From NCBI GenBank assembly GCA_021792815.1, contig JAJYTX010000045.1:1-11348 (forward strand): 11,348 bases of DNA. Reading direction: 5' to 3'. Both the position numbers and the translations under genes were made by a program. The stretch is from Pseudomonadota bacterium (GTDB taxonomy: Bacteria; Pseudomonadota; Gammaproteobacteria; Steroidobacterales; Steroidobacteraceae). Positions within the stretch are counted from its first letter, which is position 1, and every line of letters starts with the position of its first letter. Of this stretch, positions 5,212 through 11,348 are shown in pieces. The notes under the pieces are model-generated. The model had not been told where the DNA came from, did not search any database, and was given only the letters and a program-made list of their open reading frames with translations.

Positions 5212-7173
5212 TCAGGAGTCGGCCTCGCGCTCGATGTCGCAGCAATGCGCACTCGGCGCCGATTCCGTCCGGTCCTCGAGCGCGCCGGGGCGCGAGCCGG
5301 CGCGAAACACGGTGCAGCCCTTCAGTCCAAGCTCATGTGCGATAGCGAACAGCTGTCCGATGGCTTCGGGAGTGCTCTGCGGCTCGAGCGCCACGGTCTT
5401 CGCGATCGAGCCGTCGACCGCGGGTTGCACTGCCGCCTGCATCAGAAGCTGCTCCCGGGGTGTGATCGAGGGCTGCTCGAGGAACACCCCGGGCGGTGCC
5501 GTGCGGCCCATCCGCTGTGTCTGCCACAGGGCATAGGCCCGGTCGGTCACCGCGAAGCGCTGACGCACGCCTTGCCCATCGAGCACGTTTCGATGGGCCT
5601 CGAGACGCTGGATCGGCTCGATGCCGGTGCTGAGGTTGCCCGCCAGCAGACTGATCGTGCCGGCGGGGGCCACCGCGAGCAGATGGCTGTTGCGGATGCC
5701 GTGGCGGCCGATGCCGGCCTGCACGGTCTGTGGCAGGCGCCGGATGAACGGTCGGTCGGGGTAGCGTTGCGCATCGAACAGTGCGAACGGCCCACGTTCT
5801 TTCGCAAGATCCACCGACGTCTCGTAGGCCGCGTCGCGCACTGTATTCATCAGCGCTGCGGCGACCGTGCGCGCGCTGTCCGTACCGTAGGGCAGCCCGA
5901 GCATGGCCAGGGCATCGGCGAGCCCGGTGATTCCGAGCCCGATACGCCGCGTGCGCTGCGCTTCGAGGCGCTGGCGAGGCAGGGGAAAGCGCGAGATCTC
6001 GATCACATCGTCGAGGAACCGGATCGCCAGGCCCGCGCAGTCGCGCAACGCCTGTGCGTCGATGCGCGCCCCCGGCTGAAAAGGCTCGAGGACGAACGCC
6101 GTGAGGTTGAGCGAGCCGAGCGTGCAGGAGCCGTACGGCGGCAGCGGTTCCTCGGCGCAGGGGTTGGTCGCGCTCAGGATCTCCGCGTAGCCAAGGTTGT
6201 TTTCCGCATTGATCCGATCGATGAACAGCACCCCGGGCTCGGCCGACTGGTGGGCGCACGCGCACAGTTTGTTCCACAGCGCCCGCGCGCCGAGGGTCTT
6301 GCGCGTTCGGCAGATGACCGCAGCGGCGCTGCCGCTCCAGGGCCGCTCGAGCAGTTCCGCGCTCTGGTGATCGTCCGTGGCGCTCTGCGGGAACACGAGC
6401 GGCCAGGGCGCGTCGGTCCGCACGGCCTGCATGAACGCGTCGGTGATCAGAACGGACAGGTTGAAGTGGCTCAGGGCGCCGCAGGCGCGTTTGGCCTCGA
6501 TGAACTCCTCGATGTCCGGGTGATCGCAGCGCAGGGTCGCCATCATCGCGCCGCGCCGGGCACCGGTCGACAGAATGGTCGCGCAGGTGCTGTCCCAGAC
6601 GCGCAGGAACGACACCGGTCCCGAGGCGATCATGCCCGTGGCGCGCGCACGGCTCCCGCGGGGCCGCAGCGTGGAAAAGTCATAGCCCACACCGCCGCCC
6701 TGTTGCATCGTCAGCGCCCCCTCCTTGAGTGCCTCGAAGATACCCTCGACGGAATCCTCGATCAGCCCCATCACGAAGCAGTTGGCGAGCGTCACCTGGC
6801 GGGCGCTGCCGGCGCCGGCGAGGATCCGCCCGCCGGGCAGGAAGCGATAGGCTTCGAGCAGCGCACGAAACCGCGGCTGCCAGCTGCGCGGATCGGACTC
6901 GGCAGCCGCGACGCTGCCGGCCACCCGATCCCACGTGTCGGCGATCGAGCTCTCGCGCGGCAATGCGTCGGCGTCACGGTAACGCGTGCGCCAGATGAAA
7001 TGCGACAGGCTTTCGGGCTGGGAATCGAGCACGGCCGCAAGGTCAGTCTGCAAGGCCCACTGCCCGGGTATGTTGCGCACGGCGGGCCGCGGCGGGTCAT
7101 TGGGAGATCTGCGTAGGGCGCTCGTGAGAGTTACGCATGTGCGCGCCTGCCGTTCGGGTCGGCCCGTGGCCAC
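5212..7173 (-). CDS. nrdJ: Adenosylcobalamin-dependent (class II) ribonucleoside-diphosphate reductase
   Basis: Reduces ribonucleotides to deoxyribonucleotides using a radical from adenosylcobalamin, hence with or without oxygen. In the 653-aa reading, the first redox cysteine is Cys132 (LANCFVMG). The substrate loop is QQGGGVGYDFSTLRPRG (157-173), and GARRGAMMATLRCDHPDIEEF (204-224) is typical of the family. NPCAEEPL (337-344) holds the thiyl-radical Cys339 with Asn337 and Glu341, and Cys350 in GSCTLGSLNL is the second redox cysteine. No ATP-cone and no separate radical-generating subunit is present, as expected for class II. The C-terminal HCC (643-645) may be the reductant relay, although it is not the usual CxxC. 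The start is uncertain: GTG 7173 follows the hydrolase stop by 18 bases, while GTG 7080 lies nearer the conserved start; neither has a clear ribosome site. A cobalamin supply is implied. Confidence 0.92.
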   Translation of the reverse strand: MATGRPERQARTCVTLTSALRRSPNDPPRPAVRNIPGQWALQTDLAAVLDSQPESLSHFIWRTRYRDADALPRESSIADTWDRVAGSVAAAESDPRSWQPRFRALLEAYRFLPGGRILAGAGSARQVTLANCFVMGLIEDSVEGIFEALKEGALTMQQGGGVGYDFSTLRPRGSRARATGMIASGPVSFLRVWDSTCATILSTGARRGAMMATLRCDHPDIEEFIEAKRACGALSHFNLSVLITDAFMQAVRTDAPWPLVFPQSATDDHQSAELLERPWSGSAAAVICRTRKTLGARALWNKLCACAHQSAEPGVLFIDRINAENNLGYAEILSATNPCAEEPLPPYGSCTLGSLNLTAFVLEPFQPGARIDAQALRDCAGLAIRFLDDVIEISRFPLPRQRLEAQRTRRIGLGITGLADALAMLGLPYGTDSARTVAAALMNTVRDAAYETSVDLAKERGPFALFDAQRYPDRPFIRRLPQTVQAGIGRHGIRNSHLLAVAPAGTISLLAGNLSTGIEPIQRLEAHRNVLDGQGVRQRFAVTDRAYALWQTQRMGRTAPPGVFLEQPSITPREQLLMQAAVQPAVDGSIAKTVALEPQSTPEAIGQLFAIAHELGLKGCTVFRAGSRPGALEDRTESAPSAHCCDIEREADS

Positions 7174-7191
7174 GGACGCTGCGCCCGGCGC

Positions 7192-7929
7192 TCAACCCCG
7201 GCGGGCGCGCCCCGGTTCGCGGGTCGGGGCGGGCAGGTGGCGCACGAACCAGTCGGCGGCGAGCGACGCGACGCGCTCGAGCGCGCCCGGCTCGACGAAC
7301 AGATGCGTCGCGTTCGGCACGATCTCGAGCCTTGCCTCGGCGCCGAGCTGCGCGAGCGCGGTGCGATTGAGAGCGAGCACCTGCGGATCGTTGCCGCCGA
7401 CGATCAGCAGCGTGGGCGCGCGCACCCGGCTTAGGGCAGCCCCGGCGAGATCGGGGCGGCCGCCGCGGCAGACCACCGCAGCGGTCCGAGGCAGCACTGC
7501 CGCGGCGGCGAGCGCTGCCGCGGCGCCGGTGCTCGCCCCGAAATACCCGATCGGCAGATCCTGAAGCGGCGCGCTGCGCCGCGCCCACTCGGTGGCGCCG
7601 ATCAGCCGCTCGCTGAGCAGCGGGATATCGAAACGCAGCTGCCCGGTCAGCGCATCGGTCTGCTCCTCCTGCGCCGTGAGTAGATCGAACAATAGTGTCG
7701 CCAGGCCGAAGGACGCCAGCTGTTGCGCGACGTGGGTGTTGCGGGGACTGCGCCGGCCGCTGCCGCTGCCGTGCGCGAACAGCACCAGGCCGCGCGGCGC
7801 GTCCGGCAGACGCAGTATTGCCTCGAGAACCGTGCCTCCGGCCTGCAGGGACAGCGAACGGGCCACCGGGTGAGTCAGGGGGCCCGCCACGGGCTTCGCA
7901 CCGTCGGTTGAGGTGGTGCGTGCGCTCAC
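7192..7929 (-). CDS. Alpha/beta hydrolase, dienelactone-hydrolase family
   Basis: A 245-aa soluble alpha/beta-hydrolase-fold protein. The catalytic triad is readable: nucleophile Ser133 in GASTG (131-135), acid Asp181 in VGGNDPQVL (177-185) and His209 in NATHLF (206-211). The oxyanion-hole stretch is LVLFAHGSGSGRRSPRN (48-64), typical of the DLH-like group. The real substrate is unknown; an ester or thioester is likely. The GTG at 7927-7929 overlaps the stop of the phosphoribosyltransferase gene (GTGA), which settles the start; the open frame continues upstream only as antisense-like Arg/Pro-rich sequence. The nrdJ gene follows after 18 bases. Hydrolases of this type are commonly seen beside COG1926 phosphoribosyltransferases, and fused versions exist, which suggests a joint role; the chemistry linking them is not established. 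Confidence 0.88.
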   Translation of the reverse strand: MSARTTSTDGAKPVAGPLTHPVARSLSLQAGGTVLEAILRLPDAPRGLVLFAHGSGSGRRSPRNTHVAQQLASFGLATLLFDLLTAQEEQTDALTGQLRFDIPLLSERLIGATEWARRSAPLQDLPIGYFGASTGAAAALAAAAVLPRTAAVVCRGGRPDLAGAALSRVRAPTLLIVGGNDPQVLALNRTALAQLGAEARLEIVPNATHLFVEPGALERVASLAADWFVRHLPAPTREPGRARRG

Positions 7930-8618
7930 CGCGTGTGCGCCCGCTCGCCAGGCAGGTGGCCGCCGCGCTGGCGGGCGAGGGTGAGCAATCGCGAGACTTC
8001 GGTATCCTCGAGCTGCTCGAAGTGCTCGTACCACTCGCCGATCGCGTACATTGCCGCGGGCACCTGAACGATGACGACGCGGTCGGCCTCGGCCCGGATG
8101 AGTTCGATGGCCTCGGCCGAGGCAACCGGCGCCGCGGCGATGATCCGGGTGGCACCGGCTTTGCGCGCGGCCCGCAGGGCGGCGAGCATGGTCGAACCGG
8201 TTGCGATTCCATCATCGACCAGGATGACGGTTTTGCCCTCGAGCGCGAGTGCGCCGAGCCCTGCCCGAAAGAGCCGCTCGCGCCGCTCGAGTTCCCGACG
8301 CTCGGTCTCGACGAGCCGCTCGAATGCGGCGCCGAGGCCCGGAATCTCGCGCGCCGCCCGCGGCTCGTGCACGATGATATTTCCCGAGGCGATGGCGCCC
8401 ATCGCGAGCTCGGGCTGTCCCGGCATCCCGATCTTGCGCACGAGCATCACATCGAGCGGCGCTTCGAGCGTGCGCGCCACCTCGTAAGCCACCGCGACGC
8501 CGCCGCGCGGCAGACCGAGGACGAGGAGCGGGGGCTCGAGGACTTGCCGCTGCAGTTCACGGGCCAGTGCGATGCCTGCTGCGGCGCGGTCGGTGAACCT
8601 GCGGGAAACGGGCTTCAT
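7926..8618 (-). CDS. Phosphoribosyltransferase, COG1926 type
   Basis: A 230-aa type I phosphoribosyltransferase; such enzymes join a base to PRPP or do the reverse, but the base used by this family is not known. LGLPRGGVAVAYEVA (34-48) is the N-terminal signature, and DVMLVRKIGMPGQPELAMGAIA (56-77) the family-specific loop. VILVDDGIATGSTM (131-144) is the PRPP-binding motif with its acidic pair Asp135-Asp136. I choose the ATG at 8616-8618 because CTGAGGA lies about nine bases upstream; an ATG at 8627 and a GTG at 8642 are in-frame alternatives. It is the first gene of a four-gene minus-strand operon and overlaps the hydrolase gene by four bases. PRPP for it could come from the prs-like last gene. 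Confidence 0.88.
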   Translation of the reverse strand: MKPVSRRFTDRAAAGIALARELQRQVLEPPLLVLGLPRGGVAVAYEVARTLEAPLDVMLVRKIGMPGQPELAMGAIASGNIIVHEPRAAREIPGLGAAFERLVETERRELERRERLFRAGLGALALEGKTVILVDDGIATGSTMLAALRAARKAGATRIIAAAPVASAEAIELIRAEADRVVIVQVPAAMYAIGEWYEHFEQLEDTEVSRLLTLARQRGGHLPGERAHTR

Positions 8619-8793
8619 GCGGCTCATCCTCAGGACTTTCACCCACCGCTGTCATCGCGACATGTACGGACCCGCGCGCAGGCGTCGCGGCCGGCAGGCC
8701 TGTGCACGGTGAGGGGCCGATGCCGTCGCCCACCGGTGTCGCGCCGGAGCACGATCGCGGGCCGGGTTCCCTCCGGCCGGCGGCGCGAGCGGC
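8619..8793. other. Spacer between soeC-like gene and the phosphoribosyltransferase operon
   Basis: 175 bases without a convincing gene. No good sigma70 pair is visible for the downstream operon, so either the promoter is of another type or soeABC transcription reads through. CACCGGTG at 8731-8738 is a perfect 8-bp palindrome. I saw no B12-box (GCCACTG) that would suggest a cobalamin riboswitch ahead of nrdJ. Confidence 0.5.
8760..8778 (-). terminator. GC-rich hairpin just after the soeC-like stop
   Basis: GGCCGG (8760-8765) and CCGGCC (8773-8778) form a 6-bp stem with a 7-base loop about 15 bases past the soeC-like stop codon. No T-run follows on the minus strand, so it is at best a weak or Rho-assisted terminator, or an mRNA 3' end stabiliser. 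Confidence 0.25.
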
Positions 8794-9735
8794 TCAGACT
8801 GCGCGGCCGTAATACACGGTGGACACGTGCGTGGCTTCCGCGAAGAACAGCCAGCGCTCCATGAGCAGGCCCAGTGCCGCGCACGCCAGTGCCAGCGTCG
8901 TGGCCGCGAGCGGCGCCAGCGCGACACCCGCCAGGACGCTCAGCGTGAGCGGCAGGGCAAAGCCGATGCACAGCACCAGCGGGCGCAGCCTCGCGGCATG
9001 GCGCCGCGCGAGGGCAAAGCCCATTTCGCGCAGAATGAAGTTCTCGGTGAAGTGTGGCGCATCGAGCGCGCTCGCCGGCGTGTCCCGGGGCAGACCGATG
9101 GCCTCGGCAAGGGTTGCGAGCGGCGCCTGCCGATCGATGTGCCGCCAGTAAGCATGTTTCGCCCCGATGGCGAGCACCGCTGCCGCGGCGGCAGTGCGGC
9201 TCGCCATCGCCCCGGGCGTGCCGAGCACCATCGTGTGCAGCGCCGCAAGCAATACGGCACCGGAGAAAACCGCGTAGAGCAGGTAATCCGGGGCGGTATG
9301 CGCGTTGTGCCACTGGCGGATCGGCTTCAGGCTGGCATAGATCATGGCCGTGCAATACACCGTGCCGAGCGAGACGCCGAGCGCGGCCAGTCCCAGCATC
9401 CCGCTCCAGAGGTACGGTGCGCGCCACCACACGGCGAGTCCGTAGGCGATGGCCACCGGGTAGGCGAGTGCGCAGCCGATCGCCTCGCGAGACAACCACG
9501 AGGAGCGCCACTGAGTCAACGCGCGCCACGCGCGCTCCTTGCGCGCCAGGTGAAATGCCGAGGCGGCGAGCCCGAGGGAGGCGAACAGCAGCGACACGAG
9601 CACGCAGCAGGCGACGAGGATCCGCGGCTGCGCCGCCGCCGGCCCCAGGGCCGAGCAGGCGCCGAGCCAGGCGAGCAGGCCGTACCCGAAGCCGCTCGAT
9701 GTGCTGAGCAGCAGGATCGAGGCGGCCGGTCTCAT
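8794..9735 (-). CDS. soeC: DmsC-type membrane anchor subunit (SoeC-like)
   Basis: A 313-aa integral membrane protein that exchanges electrons between the Fe-S subunit and the quinone pool. It belongs to the DmsC family (about eight helices). Hydrophobic segments are visible near residues 14-32, 38-62, 86-106, 112-134, 152-172, 180-195, 252-275 and 276-298. The family mark is HLARKERAWRALTQWRSSWLSRE (62-84), a cytoplasmic loop shared by DmsC, SoeC and relatives. A polar segment at about 197-250 joins helices six and seven. The ATG overlaps the stop of the Fe-S gene (ATGA), so translation is probably coupled. The family alone does not separate sulfite oxidation from DMSO, polysulfide or tetrathionate reduction; the Soe name rests on the neighbours. 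A GC-rich hairpin follows the stop. Confidence 0.8.
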   Translation of the reverse strand: MRPAASILLLSTSSGFGYGLLAWLGACSALGPAAAQPRILVACCVLVSLLFASLGLAASAFHLARKERAWRALTQWRSSWLSREAIGCALAYPVAIAYGLAVWWRAPYLWSGMLGLAALGVSLGTVYCTAMIYASLKPIRQWHNAHTAPDYLLYAVFSGAVLLAALHTMVLGTPGAMASRTAAAAAVLAIGAKHAYWRHIDRQAPLATLAEAIGLPRDTPASALDAPHFTENFILREMGFALARRHAARLRPLVLCIGFALPLTLSVLAGVALAPLAATTLALACAALGLLMERWLFFAEATHVSTVYYGRAV

Positions 9736-10469
9736 CGGCTGAGCGCCTGCTCGAGCAGAGCACGCAACGCGGCGCCGATACCCTTTGCGCCGGGGCGAGG
9801 CTCGGGCGGGGCGCTCGGGAGGGTGGCACGGCGCGGCGGCAGATACTTGTTGGCCGGTCGATAGCCGAGCTGTGGCAGCAGGTCTCGACCGCCACGCGCC
9901 TCGACGAGCTTCGAGACCGTGCTGTGCGGATCGGCGAGGTCGCCGAAGTGACGCGCCTGCGCCGGGCAGGTGGCGACGCAGGCCGGTTGCCGCTCGGCCG
10001 GCGGCAACTGCTCGTCATAGATCCGATCGATGCACAGCGTGCACTTGCGCATCACGCCCGCCCGCTCGTCGAGCTCGCGCGCGCCGTACGGACAGGCCCA
10101 GGCACACAGGCTGCAGCCGATGCACTTGTCGGTGTCGACGAGCACGATGCCGTCCTCGATGCGCTTGTACGACGCCCCGGTCGGACAGACCGTCACGCAG
10201 AGCGCATCCTGGCAGTGCATGCAGGAGCGCGGCAGGTTGACGGTGCGCGAGCCGCCGCCAGTGCCGGTCTCATAGGAGTGAATGCGATTGAACCAGACAC
10301 CGTCGGGCTGCGCCCCGTACGGATCGTAGTCGGGCAGGATCCCGGCTTCACCGCCGCTGTTCCACTCCTTGCAGTTGACGGCACAGGCGTGGCAGCCGAC
10401 ACAGGTGTCCAGATCGATCACCAGGGCGAGCTGCCTGGCGCCGGTGGTGGCCTTGGGCAGCATGGTCAT
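9732..10469 (-). CDS. soeB: Four-[4Fe-4S] electron-transfer subunit (SoeB-like)
   Basis: A 245-aa Fe-S protein that carries electrons between the molybdenum subunit and the membrane anchor. Sixteen cysteines in four groups are visible: 23/26/29/33, 83/86/91/95, 116/119/122/126 and 143/146/164/168, enough for four [4Fe-4S] clusters. No twin-arginine or other signal peptide is present, so it acts in the cytoplasm. DPYGAQPDGVWFNRIHSYE (49-67) and the tail RPANKYLPPRR (204-214) resemble SoeB of sulfite-oxidizing enzymes more than DmsB, as far as I remember these sequences. The ATG at 10467-10469 overlaps the stop of the catalytic subunit (ATGA); a second ATG two codons on is an alternative. The last 30 residues are Pro/Ala-rich then helical and may be lineage-specific. 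Confidence 0.85.
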   Translation of the reverse strand: MTMLPKATTGARQLALVIDLDTCVGCHACAVNCKEWNSGGEAGILPDYDPYGAQPDGVWFNRIHSYETGTGGGSRTVNLPRSCMHCQDALCVTVCPTGASYKRIEDGIVLVDTDKCIGCSLCAWACPYGARELDERAGVMRKCTLCIDRIYDEQLPPAERQPACVATCPAQARHFGDLADPHSTVSKLVEARGGRDLLPQLGYRPANKYLPPRRATLPSAPPEPRPGAKGIGAALRALLEQALSR

Positions 10470-11348
10470 CGGGTACCCCCCACCGCCCGGCTGATGCGCA
10501 ACGGGTTCGCTGCCGGGCGCGGGGCGGTCTCCTCATCTGTCCGCGCGGCGCACGGCTCGATGCGGACCGTCAGGTCGAACCAGGCCGCCTGGCCGGTCAG
10601 CGGATCGGAGTTGGAATCCGGCGCATCGGCGCCGCTTCCCGGCAGGAATTCCGAAATTACGTGGTTGAGCAGAAAGCCGCGGCGGAACTCCGGGGCATCC
10701 GCCTGCAGCGCCCAGGCGCCGGCGCGCTTGCCGATCGCGTTCCAGGTCCAGACGGTGTCGCGATTGACACCGCTCATGGTGCGGGCGCGGCATCTGAGGC
10801 TGCCGTTGCGCGAGCGTACCCACACCCAGTCCTCGTCATCGATGCCGAGCCGCGCCGCCAGATCCTGGTGCAGATACAGCCGGTTTTCCGGAAGCACCTG
10901 CCGCAGCCAGGCGTTGTGCGATCCCCAGGAGTGATACATCGCCATGGGACGCTGAGTGATCGCGTGCAGCGGGAAACGTGCGCGGTCCGTCATCGCTTCC
11001 TCGAGCGGCACGTACCAGATGGGCAGCGGATCGAAGTAGCGCGCAACGCGCGCGCGCAGCCGCTGAGGCGGCTGCTGCGCGCCGTGGCCTTCGGCGGCCA
11101 GGCGGAACCGCTGCAGCGTCTCGCAATACAGCTGCAGGACGATCTGCGCGTCATCCTCGATCAGGCCCATCGCCCGGGCAGCGCGGAGATACGCCCGGTT
11201 GGCGTGCTTGAAGTACAGCTGCTCGGGCGGCAGCTCATGGCGCCAGAACCCGCCGTTGCGCACATAGCACTCGAGCTGACGCGGGTTCGGCGCACCCCGG
11301 CCGATCCCGCGGCCATCCTCGCCCCGGAATCCGGCCAGGGGACCGATG
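10466..11348 (-). CDS. soeA: Molybdopterin oxidoreductase catalytic subunit (SoeA-like), C-terminal part
   Basis: The last 293 residues of a large molybdenum (bis-MGD) enzyme of the DMSO-reductase superfamily; the N-terminal ~650 or more residues lie beyond the right edge. The visible part holds GAPNPRQLE and RNGGFWRH, the AEGHGAQQPPQRLRARVARYFDPLP stretch (starting near 11061 and read leftward) and FPLHAITQRPMAMYHSWGSHNAWLR. It ends in the molybdopterin-dinucleotide-binding domain, with LGIDDEDWVWVRSRNGSLRCRA and GVNRDTVWTWNAIGKR. The wording of this segment is that of SoeA, the cytoplasmic sulfite dehydrogenase, by recall. The reading frame is open through 11347, so the GTG at 11261-11263 is internal. 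The stop overlaps the next gene's start (ATGA). The active-site Mo ligand and the proximal Fe-S motif cannot be checked here. Confidence 0.82.
   Translation of the reverse strand, partial: IGPLAGFRGEDGRGIGRGAPNPRQLECYVRNGGFWRHELPPEQLYFKHANRAYLRAARAMGLIEDDAQIVLQLYCETLQRFRLAAEGHGAQQPPQRLRARVARYFDPLPIWYVPLEEAMTDRARFPLHAITQRPMAMYHSWGSHNAWLRQVLPENRLYLHQDLAARLGIDDEDWVWVRSRNGSLRCRARTMSGVNRDTVWTWNAIGKRAGAWALQADAPEFRRGFLLNHVISEFLPGSGADAPDSNSDPLTGQAAWFDLTVRIEPCAARTDEETAPRPAANPLRISRAVGGTR

Noticed and set aside
4843..7116. Long plus-strand open frame (over 700 codons) across prs and nrdJ
   Set aside because: It is antisense to two genes with clear catalytic motifs; its product is rich in Arg, Gln and His with no domain, as expected from GC-rich antisense.
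8619..8793. Cobalamin riboswitch ahead of the nrdJ operon
   Set aside because: No B12-box-like sequence or long leader structure could be seen.
1..11348. tRNA, rRNA, CRISPR array or insertion sequence
   Set aside because: No regularly spaced repeats, transposase frame, terminal inverted repeats or tRNA-like cloverleaf were recognised.

Overview
The window is GC-rich DNA (roughly 70% GC by eye), densely coded, with genes on both strands, several 4-base start/stop overlaps and no RNA genes, insertion sequences or CRISPR arrays that I can see. The protein families point to a respiratory-versatile proteobacterium. The Fe-S subunit and catalytic fragment at the right end resemble the cytoplasmic sulfite-oxidizing enzyme SoeABC of purple and other sulfur-oxidizing bacteria, so a gammaproteobacterium (Chromatiales/Ectothiorhodospiraceae-like) or a betaproteobacterium is likely. 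The species cannot be fixed from the sequence alone.

Left part (1-2130). A partial minus-strand gene for a HyfC/HycD/NuoH-type membrane subunit runs off the left edge. A divergent intergenic region of about 430 bp separates it from a plus-strand P-loop ATPase. This region carries one sigma70-like promoter for each direction, and a GGGAGATGG element occurs in it three times, once just downstream of each predicted start site. The ATPase converges on, and overlaps, a minus-strand DUF190 (PII-like) gene.

Middle (2131-4258). A regulatory-looking stretch holds a hairpin, a 14-bp palindrome and a very AT-rich island with a tandem 9-mer. It precedes a plus-strand pair: a two-CBS-domain protein and an APH/COG2187-type kinase-like protein. 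The latter overlaps the next minus-strand operon tail to tail.

Right-middle (4152-8618). A tight minus-strand operon reads, in order of transcription: COG1926-type phosphoribosyltransferase, dienelactone-hydrolase-like alpha/beta hydrolase, class II (B12-dependent) ribonucleotide reductase NrdJ, and an atypical PRPP synthetase. One enzyme makes PRPP, another belongs to a PRPP-using family, and a third makes deoxynucleotides without oxygen.

Right end (8794-11348). A minus-strand soeA(partial)-soeB-soeC operon encodes a molybdopterin oxidoreductase, a four-cluster Fe-S protein and a DmsC-type quinone-reacting anchor, joined by two ATGA overlaps.

Taken together (inference), the window looks like an accessory energy and low-oxygen survival island. 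It combines a Hyf-type membrane complex, a Mo-enzyme for sulfur or other anaerobic respiration, an oxygen-independent RNR, adenylate-sensing CBS and PII-like proteins, and nucleotide salvage enzymes. The mix recalls the low-oxygen-activated (lxa) type of locus described in Burkholderia.
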